A stretch of 64,000 nucleotides of DNA from Deltaproteobacteria bacterium. GTDB lineage: Bacteria > Desulfobacterota > Binatia > UTPRO1. The stretch covers positions 94,050-158,049 of the forward strand of contig JADLHM010000055.1 of NCBI GenBank assembly GCA_020848745.1, given 5' to 3'. Shown here in pieces: positions 9,662-18,463 of the stretch (the first letter of the stretch is position 1; each line of letters starts with the position of its first letter). The translations under genes were made by a program, and so were the position numbers. The notes beneath the pieces are model-generated. The model saw only the letters and a program-made list of their open reading frames with translations. It made no database searches and was not told the origin of the DNA.

Positions 9662-9797
9662 GTTCACTCCTCCCCTCCGTCTTCGGTATGCGAGATGATC
9701 TCCATACCCGTCATGATGTTTTGCCATCTGTCGTCGCGAGACAACACGCGACACCGCCCGAGCTTCAGAAAAGCCGCGCCCTTCTGGAGCGCCTGCG

Positions 9798-10481
9798 TCA
9801 ATCCGGAGCAGGTGTGTGGAGCAAACGCTCGCTGACGACCCGCCAAGCGCGGTCCGCGAGCTCGTCGGGCGGACAGAAGGCGACGTCCATCGTCGCGTGC
9901 ATCAGGAAGCCGTCGACGACGGCGAAGAGGATCCGCGCCTCCCACGGGGGGTCGAGGTCGGGGCGGAAGTCGCCTTCGTCCATCGCCTGGCGGATCGTCA
10001 TGGCGGCGGCTTCGAGGAGCCGAGCGCGTATTCCGGGGGCGCGGGGGAACGCGCCCGGGTCGCGCATCATCTCGACCCGGAAGTTCATGAGGCAACGGAA
10101 GTACTCGGGACGCTGCCGACCCCACGTGGCGGCGGCGCGGATCTGCGTTTCGAGCCGCGCGCGCGCGGTCGGCCCTTGCGCCTGCTCCACCTGGAACGTC
10201 GCCCAGTCGCTCCCGACGGCGGCGAAGGCGAGGGTGATGATCTCCTCCTTGGAAGAGAAGTGATACGTGAAGTGGCCGCGGGCGAAGCCGGTCTCGCTCT
10301 CGAGCGCGCTCACGGTGCAGGCGCGGATGCCGTCGCGGGCGATCACTCGGATGGCGGCCGCGATGATCTCGCTCCGACGCGCGACGCTCGCGGACCGCGC
10401 CTTGGCGGTGCGATCCGTCGGTGCGACCGCGGCGGGTCCGCTCGTGGACGGTGGCGCGTCTTCCCGCGTACCGGGCAACAT
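9798..10481 (-). CDS. TetR/AcrR family transcriptional regulator
   Basis: A 227-residue one-component repressor. After a disordered stretch of about 25 residues, the DNA-binding domain (about 30-85) carries the TetR helix-turn-helix pattern: IIAAAIRVIARDGI, CTVSALESETGFARG, HFTYHFSSKEEI. The rest is a helical ligand-binding and dimerisation domain of BetI/FadR-like type (TetR_C). The ligand is unknown. No target is obvious; the neighbours are a small downstream ORF and a divergent propeller-cytochrome gene that starts 129 nt away, so control of the shared upstream region is the simplest guess. There is no good ribosome site, and a promoter ending 6 nt before the ATG suggests a leaderless mRNA. 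Confidence 0.88.
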   Translation of the reverse strand: MLPGTREDAPPSTSGPAAVAPTDRTAKARSASVARRSEIIAAAIRVIARDGIRACTVSALESETGFARGHFTYHFSSKEEIITLAFAAVGSDWATFQVEQAQGPTARARLETQIRAAATWGRQRPEYFRCLMNFRVEMMRDPGAFPRAPGIRARLLEAAAMTIRQAMDEGDFRPDLDPPWEARILFAVVDGFLMHATMDVAFCPPDELADRAWRVVSERLLHTPAPD

Positions 10482-10516
10482 TTTTCTCTTGTACAGTCAT
10501 ACTACGCCATGGTAAA
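10482..10516 (-). promoter_or_regulatory. Putative leaderless promoter of the TetR gene
   Basis: On the minus strand, TTTACC, a 17-nt spacer and TACAAG are followed by 6 nt and then the ATG of the TetR gene. The spot is unusually AT-rich for this window. Transcription would start at or next to the start codon. This is called by eye from matches to the -35/-10 consensus, not by measurement. Confidence 0.35.
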
Positions 10517-10609
10517 GACGGAGCGCTCGCGGCGGGGAGCTGAAATCGTGAGTGCCGTCATGGGTTCCCCGTCTTCGTCCATGCCCTCGCCCGTCAGGAG
10601 GCTTCGCCA

Positions 10610-13600
10610 ATGAATCCAGCCTGGTCCCGCCGCGCCGTGGCGCTCCTCGGCGCGCTCGTGTGCTGTCTCGCGGTCGCGCCCCGGGTGATGGCCGCGCCGT
10701 CGTTTACCCTCTTCGAGTCCGGGCAGGTGCGACCCCTCGCGTCTTCCCCCGACGGGACGCGTCTTTTCGCGGTCAACACTCCCGACAACCGGCTCGAGGT
10801 CTTCGACGTGACCGGCGCGAGCATCGCCCACGCCGGGAGCGTCACGGTCGGTCTCGAGCCGGTCGCCGTCGCGGCTCGCACCAACGGCGAGGTCTGGGTC
10901 GTGAACCATCTCTCCGACAGCGTGAGCGTCGTCGACGTCAGCGATCCCGCGGCGCCGCGCGTCGTCCGGACGCTGCTCGTCGGCGATGAGCCCCGCGACA
11001 TCGTCTTCGCCGGTGCGGGCGGCAACCGGGCGTTCATCACGACGGCGCACCGTGGCCAGAACACGCCCCACCACGCCACCATCGAGACGATCCTCTCGAC
11101 GGCCGGCCTCGGCCGCGCCGACGTGTGGGTCTTCGACGCCGCGAACCTCGGGGTCTCGCTCGGCGGGACGCCGCTCACGATCGTCACCGTGTTCGGCGAC
11201 ACGCCGCGTGCGCTCACGGTGTCGCCCGACGGCGGCACGGTCTACGCCGCCGTCTTCCACTCCGGGAATCGCACCACGACGCTGTCCGAGGGGGTCGTGC
11301 CCGACACGGGTCCGAATGCGCTTCCACTTCCGAACGACAACTTCCAGAACATCGTCGGTCCCGAGGTCGGACTCATCGTCCGCTACGACGGGACGAAATG
11401 GACCGACGAGCTCGGCCGCGACTGGAGCAGCTCCGTCAAGTTCTCCCTGCCCGACAAGGACGTCTTCTCGATCGACGCCGACGCCAACCCGCCGGCGCAG
11501 GTCGTCGGTCCGACGAGCTTCTACGCCGACGTCGGCACGATCCTGTTCAACATGGTGACGAACCCGGTGAACGGGAAGGTCTACGTCACCAACCTCGACT
11601 CGAAGAACCACGTGCGCTTCGAAGGCGAAGGCGTCTATGCCTCGGGCTTCAAGCCAGTGGGCGAGCCGGCGAGCGTCCGCGGCCACCTCGCGGAGTCGCG
11701 CATCACCGTGCTCGACGGGGCGTCGGTCTTGCCGCGACACCTGAACAAGCACGTCGATTACTCGACGTGCTGCGCGCCGATCCCGAACACCGAGAATGCC
11801 GACAGCCTGGCGTTCCCGCTCGGCATGGCGGTGTCGAGCGACGGCGGCACGCTCTACGTCGCCGGTTTCGGGACCGGCGAGATCGGCGTCTACGACACGA
11901 GCGAGATCGAGAACGATACCTTCACGCCGGCGTCGGCGGACCAGATTCCGCTGACCGGCGGCGGTCCGACGGGCCTCGTGCTCGACGAAGCCCGGACCCG
12001 CCTCTATGTGCTGACGCGCTTCGACAACTCGCTTTCGGTGGTGAGCACCGCGACCGGTGCCGAGACCGCGCACGTCGCCTTGCACAACCCCGAGCCCGCG
12101 AGCGTGGTCACGGGCCGGCCGCGGCTCTACGACACGAGCTTCTCCTCGAGCCACGGCGACTCGTCGTGCGCGAGCTGCCACATCTTCGGCGACTTCGACA
12201 GCCTGGCCTGGGACCTCGGCAACCCCGACGACACCGTGCTCAACAACCCCGGCCCGTTCTCGGTCGGGCCGTTCATCAACCCGGATTTCCACCCGATGAA
12301 GGGCCCGATGACGACGCAGAGTCTGCGCGGCATGGCGAACCACGGGCCTATGCACTGGCGCGGCGACCGCACCGGCGGCAACGAGCCCGGCGTTGTGACC
12401 GCCCAGCCCGACTCCGGCACGTTCGACGAGGACGCGGCGTTCAAGAAGTTCAATCCGGCGTTCCCCGGTTTGGTCGGGCGGGATCAGCAACTGACGGCGA
12501 ACGAGATGCAGCAGTTCACCGACTTCGTCCTGCAGGTCACGTATCCGCCGAACCCGATCCGCAACCTCGACAACTCGCTGACACCGTCACAGATGAACGG
12601 CCGGAACTTCTTCTTCGGGCCGGTGTCCGACACCTTCCAGGACTGCGACGGCTGCCACCGCCTGGTGCCGTCCGCGAACGCGGCGGCCGGCGTCGCGGCG
12701 CCGGGCTTCTTCGGCACCGACGGGCGCTCGTCTTTCGAGAACGAGACGCAGATTCTGAAGGTTCCGCAGCTGCGCAACATGTACCAGAAGGTCGGCATGT
12801 TCGGCATGGCGGCGGTGCCGTTCTTCAACGCCGGCAACAACGGGTTCCAGGGCGACCAGGTCCGTGGCTTCGGCTTCCTGCACGACGGCAGCGTCGATAC
12901 GCTCTTCCGCTTCCACCAGGCGACCGTCTTCAACCAGACGGGCATCAACGGCATCAATCCGACCGGCATTCCGGCGGGCCCCGCGGGCGATCCGCTGCGT
13001 CGCGACCTCGACGCGTTCATGATGGCGTTCGACTCGAACCTGGCGCCGATCGTCGGCCAGCAGATCACCCGCACGAGCACGAACGGCGCGACGGTCGATC
13101 CGCGCATCACACTGCTCGAGCAGCGCGCCGACGCCGGAGAATGCGACCTCGTCGCGAAGGGCAAGATCGGCGGCGAGGAGCACGGATGGCTCTACGTCGG
13201 CGGCGGCGACTTCGAAACCGATCGCTCTGGCGAGGTGCCGCTCGGCGACTCCGCGATCCGCGCGCTCGCGAACACGGCCGGGCAGGAGATCACCTTCACC
13301 TGTGTGCCGCCGGGGTCAGGGCTCCGCATCGGCATCGACCGCGACGGCGACGGCTACGGCGACGGCGACGAGCGCGACAACGGCAGCGATCCGACCGATG
13401 CCGGCAGCATTCCAACGGGCGTTCCTCCCGTCTGTGCGACCGTCTCGCCGGCGCTGTGGAAGTCGGCGACCCTCACCGACAAGACGGGCCGTCTCTCGCT
13501 CCGCGGCGACCTGTTCCTCGGCGCGTACGCGCAGGAGCCGGTCTCGGCGAGCGCCGACGACAACGACGGCGCGATCTTCGCCGACGGCGTCGCGGGCAAC

Positions 13601-13831
13601 GTGATCGTGCCGAAGGGCTCGGGCTTCAAGTACAAGGCGCCGCGCGGCGCGACCGGCGTGACCGAGGTCGCCGTGAAGGAGAAGCGCAACTCGGGCGGCA
13701 TCTTCACCGTCACGGTGAAGACGAAGGGCGCCTGGATGCAGGGCGCGGCCGACGAGGACGAGACGACGACCGTCGTCAATCTGAACATCGGCGGCGCGTG
13801 TTTCCGCGGCAACGCCAAGCACGTACGCTGA
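10610..13831 (+). CDS. Secreted beta-propeller / di-haem cytochrome c peroxidase-like fusion
   Basis: 1073 residues. A cleavable signal peptide (about 1-28, ending VMAA) is followed by YVTN/NHL-like propeller repeats (about 35-500: [51 protein letters not shown]). Then come two c-type haem sites, CASCH near 519 and CDGCH near 678, in a cytochrome c peroxidase/MauG-like context ([35 protein letters not shown]). The C-terminus has a Ca-binding-like [12 protein letters not shown] stretch and a secreted-protein tail domain. A Shine-Dalgarno (CAGGAGG, 8 nt before ATG) supports the start. It probably acts in the periplasm or at the cell surface as an electron-transfer or peroxide-handling protein; the substrate is unknown. 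A strong hairpin terminator follows. Confidence 0.8.
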   Translation: MNPAWSRRAVALLGALVCCLAVAPRVMAAPSFTLFESGQVRPLASSPDGTRLFAVNTPDNRLEVFDVTGASIAHAGSVTVGLEPVAVAARTNGEVWVVNHLSDSVSVVDVSDPAAPRVVRTLLVGDEPRDIVFAGAGGNRAFITTAHRGQNTPHHATIETILSTAGLGRADVWVFDAANLGVSLGGTPLTIVTVFGDTPRALTVSPDGGTVYAAVFHSGNRTTTLSEGVVPDTGPNALPLPNDNFQNIVGPEVGLIVRYDGTKWTDELGRDWSSSVKFSLPDKDVFSIDADANPPAQVVGPTSFYADVGTILFNMVTNPVNGKVYVTNLDSKNHVRFEGEGVYASGFKPVGEPASVRGHLAESRITVLDGASVLPRHLNKHVDYSTCCAPIPNTENADSLAFPLGMAVSSDGGTLYVAGFGTGEIGVYDTSEIENDTFTPASADQIPLTGGGPTGLVLDEARTRLYVLTRFDNSLSVVSTATGAETAHVALHNPEPASVVTGRPRLYDTSFSSSHGDSSCASCHIFGDFDSLAWDLGNPDDTVLNNPGPFSVGPFINPDFHPMKGPMTTQSLRGMANHGPMHWRGDRTGGNEPGVVTAQPDSGTFDEDAAFKKFNPAFPGLVGRDQQLTANEMQQFTDFVLQVTYPPNPIRNLDNSLTPSQMNGRNFFFGPVSDTFQDCDGCHRLVPSANAAAGVAAPGFFGTDGRSSFENETQILKVPQLRNMYQKVGMFGMAAVPFFNAGNNGFQGDQVRGFGFLHDGSVDTLFRFHQATVFNQTGINGINPTGIPAGPAGDPLRRDLDAFMMAFDSNLAPIVGQQITRTSTNGATVDPRITLLEQRADAGECDLVAKGKIGGEEHGWLYVGGGDFETDRSGEVPLGDSAIRALANTAGQEITFTCVPPGSGLRIGIDRDGDGYGDGDERDNGSDPTDAGSIPTGVPPVCATVSPALWKSATLTDKTGRLSLRGDLFLGAYAQEPVSASADDNDGAIFADGVAGNVIVPKGSGFKYKAPRGATGVTEVAVKEKRNSGGIFTVTVKTKGAWMQGAADEDETTTVVNLNIGGACFRGNAKHVR

Positions 13832-13854
13832 TCGCGTCCGCGATCCGTTGAGCG

Positions 13855-13898
13855 GAGCGACGCCGCCCGCAGTTCGGTGCGGGCGGCGTCGCTCGTTT
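13855..13898 (+). terminator. Strong intrinsic terminator hairpin
   Basis: A perfect 16-bp inverted repeat (GAGCGACGCCGCCCGC at 13855-13870, complement at 13879-13894) with an 8-nt loop is followed by GTTTGC. It sits 24 nt after the propeller-cytochrome stop and before the citrate synthase gene, so it most likely ends the upstream transcript. The T-run is weak, as is usual at this GC content. Confidence 0.7.
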
Positions 13899-13958
13899 GC
13901 ACGATCCCGCCTCGCGGCGCATCCTGCGGGCTTTGCGGAGTCTGGGGAGGAGCCGATC

Positions 13959-15245
13959 ATGCCGAGCGACACGCTCACGGTCACCGACAATCGCACCGGG
14001 CGCACGTACACGTTGCCGATCCGCGGCAACGCGATCACCGCGACCGACCTCCGGCAGATCAAGGGACCCGACGATTCGGAACTGATCTCGTTCGATCCGG
14101 CGCTCCGCAACACGGCGACGTGCCGGAGCGCGATCACGCACCTCGACGGCCGGGCCGGGACGCTCAGCCACCGCGGCTATGCGATCGAAGACCTCGCCGA
14201 TCGGTCGAGCTACCTGGAGGTGGCCTACCTGATCCTCGAGGGCGGGCTGCCGAACCGGACGCAGCTCGACGCCTGGCAGGCGGAGCTCGCGCGGCACGCG
14301 CTCATCCACGAGTACGTCACGCGATTCATCGACGGCTTCCGCTATGACGCGCACCCGATGGGCATGCTCATGAGCACGGTCGCCGGGCTCTCGACGTTCT
14401 ACCCGGAGGCGGCGCACGTCGACGATCCGGCGGTGCGCCGCCGCCAGATCGTGCGGCTCCTCGGGCAGGTGCCGACGCTCGCCGCGTTCGCGCACCGCAA
14501 GCGCACGGGCCTGCCGTACGTGTATCCCGACCTCGGGCTCTCCTACGTCGGCAACTTCCTCAGCATGATGTTCCGCATGACCGAGCTCCGGTACGAGGCC
14601 GACCCGGTGATCGAACGCGCGCTCGACGTGGTCTTCTTGCTGCACGCGGACCACGAGCAGGCCTGCTCGACGACCACCATGCGCTGCGTGGGGAGTGCCA
14701 AGACCGACCCCTACAGCGCCGCGGCCGCCGCGACCGCGGCGCTCTTCGGGCGCTTCCACGACGAGGCGTACGAGGCCGTGATCACGATGCTCGAACGGAT
14801 CGGCGGACCGGAGGGCGTACCGGCGTTCGTCGCCGAGGCCGCACGCACGCGCAGCGAGCCGCCCGGCTTCGGGCACCGCGTGTATCGCACCTACGATCCG
14901 CGCGCGCGCATCCTGCGCGGGCACGCGGCGAAGGTGTTCGCCGTGACCGGCCGTCCGCGCATCTTCGAGACCGCGCTCGCGCTCGAGGAGGCCGCCGCCG
15001 GGGACGCATACTTCATAGAGCAAGCGCTCCACCCGACGATCGACTTCTACGAGACGATCATCTATCACGCGATCGGCTTTCCCCCGGAGATGTTCCCCGT
15101 GCTCTTCGCCATCCCGCGCTTCGTCGGATGGGCGGCGCAGTGGAACGAGATGATGAACGATCCCCACCAACGAACGTACCGGCCGCGCCAGCTCTACACG
15201 GGCGTCGGCGCGCGCCCGTACCTGCCCATGACGGAACGTGCATGA
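13959..15245 (+). CDS. gltA: Citrate synthase (type II-like)
   Basis: 428 residues, the normal length for hexameric-type bacterial citrate synthase. Catalytic landmarks are present: the first histidine in LHADHEQACSTTTMR, the second in GFGHRVYRTYDPR, and the aspartate in TIDFYETIIYHAIGFP. It condenses acetyl-CoA with oxaloacetate; a methylcitrate-synthase activity cannot be excluded from sequence. The start is the ATG at 13959, with GGGGAGGAG about 6 nt upstream. Its stop overlaps the start of a class II aldolase gene (ATGA), so the two are translationally coupled, which is an unusual partner for citrate synthase. Confidence 0.92.
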   Translation: MPSDTLTVTDNRTGRTYTLPIRGNAITATDLRQIKGPDDSELISFDPALRNTATCRSAITHLDGRAGTLSHRGYAIEDLADRSSYLEVAYLILEGGLPNRTQLDAWQAELARHALIHEYVTRFIDGFRYDAHPMGMLMSTVAGLSTFYPEAAHVDDPAVRRRQIVRLLGQVPTLAAFAHRKRTGLPYVYPDLGLSYVGNFLSMMFRMTELRYEADPVIERALDVVFLLHADHEQACSTTTMRCVGSAKTDPYSAAAAATAALFGRFHDEAYEAVITMLERIGGPEGVPAFVAEAARTRSEPPGFGHRVYRTYDPRARILRGHAAKVFAVTGRPRIFETALALEEAAAGDAYFIEQALHPTIDFYETIIYHAIGFPPEMFPVLFAIPRFVGWAAQWNEMMNDPHQRTYRPRQLYTGVGARPYLPMTERA

Positions 15246-15847
15246 ACCTCGATGATCTGAAGAAGCACCTGGTCGACATCTGTCATTGCGCGAGCGAGCG
15301 GTGGTTGACCGCCGGCTCGGGCGGCAACATCAGCGTCCGCATCCCCGACACGACCCGCTACCTCTGCACCGCGACCGGAGTCACCTTCCGCGACACGGCG
15401 GTCGAGAACGTCGTCGAGATGGATCTCGACGGCCGGCAGATCAGCCCGGGTCCGTGGAAGCCGTCGAAGGAGCATCGCTGGCACGCCGGCATCCTGGCGC
15501 TCCGTCCGGAGGTCCATGGCGTCGTCCATACGCACTCCACCGCGACCATGGCCTTCGGCATCGTGAACATGACGCCGCCCCACATGACGGGCCAGGCGCG
15601 CGCCCACCTCGGCAACATCCAAATCGTTCCCTATGCGGATGCGGGATCCGACAAGCTCCGCGACCTCATCGTCGACGTGTACGAAGAGCATCCGGAGACC
15701 CGCATCGTGCTCCTCGCGAACCACGGACTCGCGGCGACCGGGCCGACCCTCCTCGAGGCCTACAATCGGGCCGAGATCGTCGAAGATTCCGCCCAGGCCT
15801 ATCTGGACTGCCGGATCCTCGGCCGGGAGCCCAAGACCGACTTCTAG
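15242..15847 (+). CDS. Class II aldolase/adducin family protein
   Basis: A 201-residue single-domain protein of the fuculose/ribulose-phosphate aldolase type. TAGSGGNISVRIPD is the N-terminal phosphate/substrate loop. GVVHTHSTATMAFG gives the two zinc-binding histidines and LANHGLAATG the third. Members cleave or epimerise phosphorylated sugars, or decarboxylate related acids, with a divalent metal in the cytosol. The start codon overlaps the citrate synthase stop by 4 nt, so both proteins come from one message. The substrate is not predictable. A short GC hairpin follows. Confidence 0.85.
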   Translation: MNLDDLKKHLVDICHCASERWLTAGSGGNISVRIPDTTRYLCTATGVTFRDTAVENVVEMDLDGRQISPGPWKPSKEHRWHAGILALRPEVHGVVHTHSTATMAFGIVNMTPPHMTGQARAHLGNIQIVPYADAGSDKLRDLIVDVYEEHPETRIVLLANHGLAATGPTLLEAYNRAEIVEDSAQAYLDCRILGREPKTDF

Positions 15848-15853
15848 CGGCAT

Positions 15854-15876
15854 CGCCGGGGACGCCGGCGGTCGTT
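15854..15876 (+). terminator. Short GC hairpin after the aldolase gene
   Basis: CGCCGG and CCGGCG (6-bp stem, 5-nt loop, 15854-15870) are followed by GTCGTTTC, lying in the 29-nt gap between two convergent genes. It is a weak candidate for a terminator. Confidence 0.3.
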
Positions 15877-17612
15877 TCACTGCTGCAGGCAGTAGACGTG
15901 GTGGGGCGTGCCGCACGCCGACGTGGTGGCGGTGTTGTTCCACCACGTCGGGCTCGCGAAGGTCGCGCTGCCGAAGATCGCGGCGCCGGTGCCCGCGGCG
16001 AAGTCCCCGCACGTCGTCGTGCTCGTGCCGGCGACCGACGGGGTCGTCGCGCCGCTCCAGGCGACGTCCGAAAGGCTGCTGAGATACGCGCCGGTCGGCC
16101 GCTGCCAGATGCCGCTCGCGAGGGTGCCGCCGGCGGCGAGCGTCGCGCCGTCGGAGACGAACGTGCCGTCGCGGCGCACGTAGGTCGCGGCGAGCGCGAT
16201 CCGTGACACCGCGCTCGCGGCCGAGGTCGCGAGAAGGGCCTTGTAGGTGCCGGAGAGCGACGCGCCGAGCGCTTCGCTCGCGCACATCGCGTCCGCGCTC
16301 GCGAGCCCGTCGCCGACGCTCGGGTCGATGGTGCCGTTCGTGATGAACGCGAGCTTGCCTTCCGTGACCGTCGGCCCGAGCGCGTTCGCGCCGAGGCTGG
16401 TGCCGAAGCAATAGTGGCGGCGGGGCTGCGAGCAGTTGCCGTTCGCGGCGTCCGTCCAGGCGGCGGGGCCGCCGAGGCCGTTGCCGATGCGGCCATTGCC
16501 GCTCGTCGCCGTCCAGTTGGTGCAGGTGTTGTCGCTGGCGACGCCGTTTTTCTGGGTGCCGGTCCACACCTCGACCCCGCCGACGTCGTTGCCGAGCTCG
16601 TCGAGGTGGATCGCGTTGAAGACCTGGTTCGCCGCCAGCGCGGACGGGAGGTCGGCGACCGGCGCGCCGTCGGGGCGCACGAAGCCGCGCGCGCCGCCGA
16701 GCCGGTCGATCGCGTTCACCGTCGCCGTCGAGAGCCAGGCGACGTAGGTGCCCGGCAGGCCGGCTGCGGCGGCGCGGGCGCCGCAGATGGCATCGGCGCC
16801 GACGAGCCCGCCGAAATCGCCGCCGTGGGTCGTCGAGGTCACGAAGACGACGTTGAAGAGCCCGGGGGTCGCGCTGGCGGTCGGGGTCGCGGTCGCGGTC
16901 AGCGTGGGCGTCGGGGTCTGTGATTGGGTCGGCGTCGGGGTGAGGCTCGTCGCGGTTTCTTGCGGGGTCGGCGTGGCCGTCGTCGCGACGGTCGCCGTGG
17001 CCGTCGGTAGGGCGGTCGGGGTGGGGGCGGCCGAGGGCGTCGCCGACGCTGCGGGCGCGGGGCACGCGGCGGTGCGCAGATCGTACCCGACGCTCGCGAG
17101 GAGCGCCTCGGCGCGCGGCATGCCCGACTCGGTGACGTCCGCGGCGCGGCAGTCCGCGACGCGCAACACGCACTCGACGTAGTCGTCGAGCGCGCCCGTC
17201 GGGTCGGTGCCGAAGCGGAGGCACGTCGCGCGGAGCGCGTCCACGTCGAGGGCGGCGGCGCCACGCAGCACGTCGTACGAAACGGCCGCGGTTCCGCAGG
17301 CCTTCACGATGGCCGCACGGAGCTTCACGCCGGCCCGCCCGACGCGCAGGATCTGGTTGTCGCAGAGCGTGGCGGCCTTGGCGGCGCACCCGCCGTCACC
17401 CGGCTTCAGCTGCACGCACGAGAAGACCGCGTCGAGGCACTTCTGCACGCTCGCGAGCTTTCCGGCCGTGAAGGTGCGCGCGGCCTGCCGATCGCCTTCT
17501 GGCACTTCACGACGACGCGGGCCGTCGCCGGGTCGGGAACGCTCTGGGCCGCGGCGCGGGACGCGAACGACGCGAGAACGACGGCGAGGACGATGGTGAA
17601 CGGGAAGCGCAC
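15877..17612 (-). pseudogene. Secreted protein with Pro/Thr linker and two DUF1554 domains, frameshifted near its N-terminus
   Basis: Two overlapping frames together make one recognisable protein. From a GTG at 17612, one frame encodes a signal peptide (RFPFTIVLAVVLASFASRAAAQ) and then VVVKCQKAIG. The natural continuation (AARTFTAGKLASVQKCLDAVF) lies in the other frame, open to 15877. One missing base near 17484-17487, in a GG/CC run, explains the split. Downstream come a Cys-rich N-terminal domain, a linker of Pro/Thr/Ala repeats (about 100 residues), and two DUF1554 domains ending in CFG- and YCLQQ-type motifs (GGLVGADAICGARAAAAGL; GDGLASADAMCASEALG). Its role is probably at the cell surface. 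It is either a true pseudogene or a sequencing indel. Confidence 0.75.
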
Positions 17613-17692
17613 GGCGGGAATTCGGGGAGAGCGGCTCCTGCGAGGATGGTCGTCGCCGCTTTCCCGGTCAAGGGCGGTTCCGGGCGCCGAGA

Positions 17693-18346
17693 TCAGCCCG
17701 ACAAGCGCGACAGGAACCCCTGGTCCTGCTCGACGAGCGCCTGCAGCGAGGGCCGCCCGACGATGCGTTCGAACCACGCGGCGAGCGCGGGGAACCTCGC
17801 GCGGTCGATCTCGACGCCGGCGTGGCGGAGGTTCACGAGCTGGCAGGCGACGCTCACGTCCGCGAGCGTGAAGGTCTCGGCGACGAGGTGGTGGCGGCCG
17901 TCGAGCTCGCCTTCGAGGTACGCGAGGAACGTCGGCAGCTCCTTGAGGCCGCTTTGCACGACCGCCTCGTCGCAGCCGCCCTTGATGAGCTTCGCGCTGA
18001 TGACGCGCTGGAAGAACACCTTGGCCGTGAGGCTCGGGGCCATGCCGCCGTCGGCGTACTCGTCGAACCAGCGCACCCGGGCACGCTCGTAGGGATCGCG
18101 GGGGAAGAGGGCGGGCGTCGGGAAGCGCTCCTCCAGGTACTCGGCGATGACCGTGCTGTCGGCGAGCGAGCGGCCCTGTTCGTCCTCGAGGGCGGGAATG
18201 CGTCCGAGCGGACTGCGCTTCAGCAAGTCGCCGCTCTTGTCGAACGGATTCGTCGCGACGAGCTCGTAGGGGATCTGCTTCTCGGTCAGCACGCAGCGGA
18301 CCTTGCGCACGAAGGGGGAGAGCAGGGCGCCGTAGATCTTGAGCAT
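17693..18346 (-). CDS. Glutathione S-transferase family protein
   Basis: 217 residues in the canonical two-domain layout. An N-terminal thioredoxin fold (about 1-80: MLKIYGALLSPFVRKVRCVL, with cis-Pro in LGRIPALED and the Glu-Ser-equivalent ADSTVIAEYLEERFP) is followed by an all-helical C-terminal domain. These cytosolic enzymes conjugate or reduce electrophiles with glutathione. The start is the ATG at 18346 because of the upstream GGAAGGAG and because homologous sequence begins there; the frame extends further without protein-like content. It lies 81 nt upstream of the frameshifted secreted-protein gene, on the same strand. Confidence 0.88.
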   Translation of the reverse strand: MLKIYGALLSPFVRKVRCVLTEKQIPYELVATNPFDKSGDLLKRSPLGRIPALEDEQGRSLADSTVIAEYLEERFPTPALFPRDPYERARVRWFDEYADGGMAPSLTAKVFFQRVISAKLIKGGCDEAVVQSGLKELPTFLAYLEGELDGRHHLVAETFTLADVSVACQLVNLRHAGVEIDRARFPALAAWFERIVGRPSLQALVEQDQGFLSRLSG

Positions 18347-18425
18347 GGGGGAGCTCCTTCCGAGGCTGACGTGCGCCGCAGCGCGGCGCCGAGCGGTCAA
18401 CTAACGGCCGCCGCCGGCTGAAGCA

Positions 18426-18453
18426 ATGACGTTCGACCGCCTCTTGGTATAGA
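18426..18453 (+). promoter_or_regulatory. Putative promoter of the double-cyclase gene
   Basis: ATGACG, a 16-nt spacer and TATAGA, the best -10 match seen in this window, end 10 nt before the ATG at 18464. A start site 6-7 nt after the -10 box would leave only a 3-4 nt leader. No Shine-Dalgarno is present. Confidence 0.45.
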
Positions 18454-18463
18454 GCGAACGGCG

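Noticed and set aside
16850..17050. Short-period repeats that might be a CRISPR or minisatellite
   Set aside because: They encode the Pro/Thr/Ala linker of the DUF1554 protein and vary codon by codon; there are no spacers.
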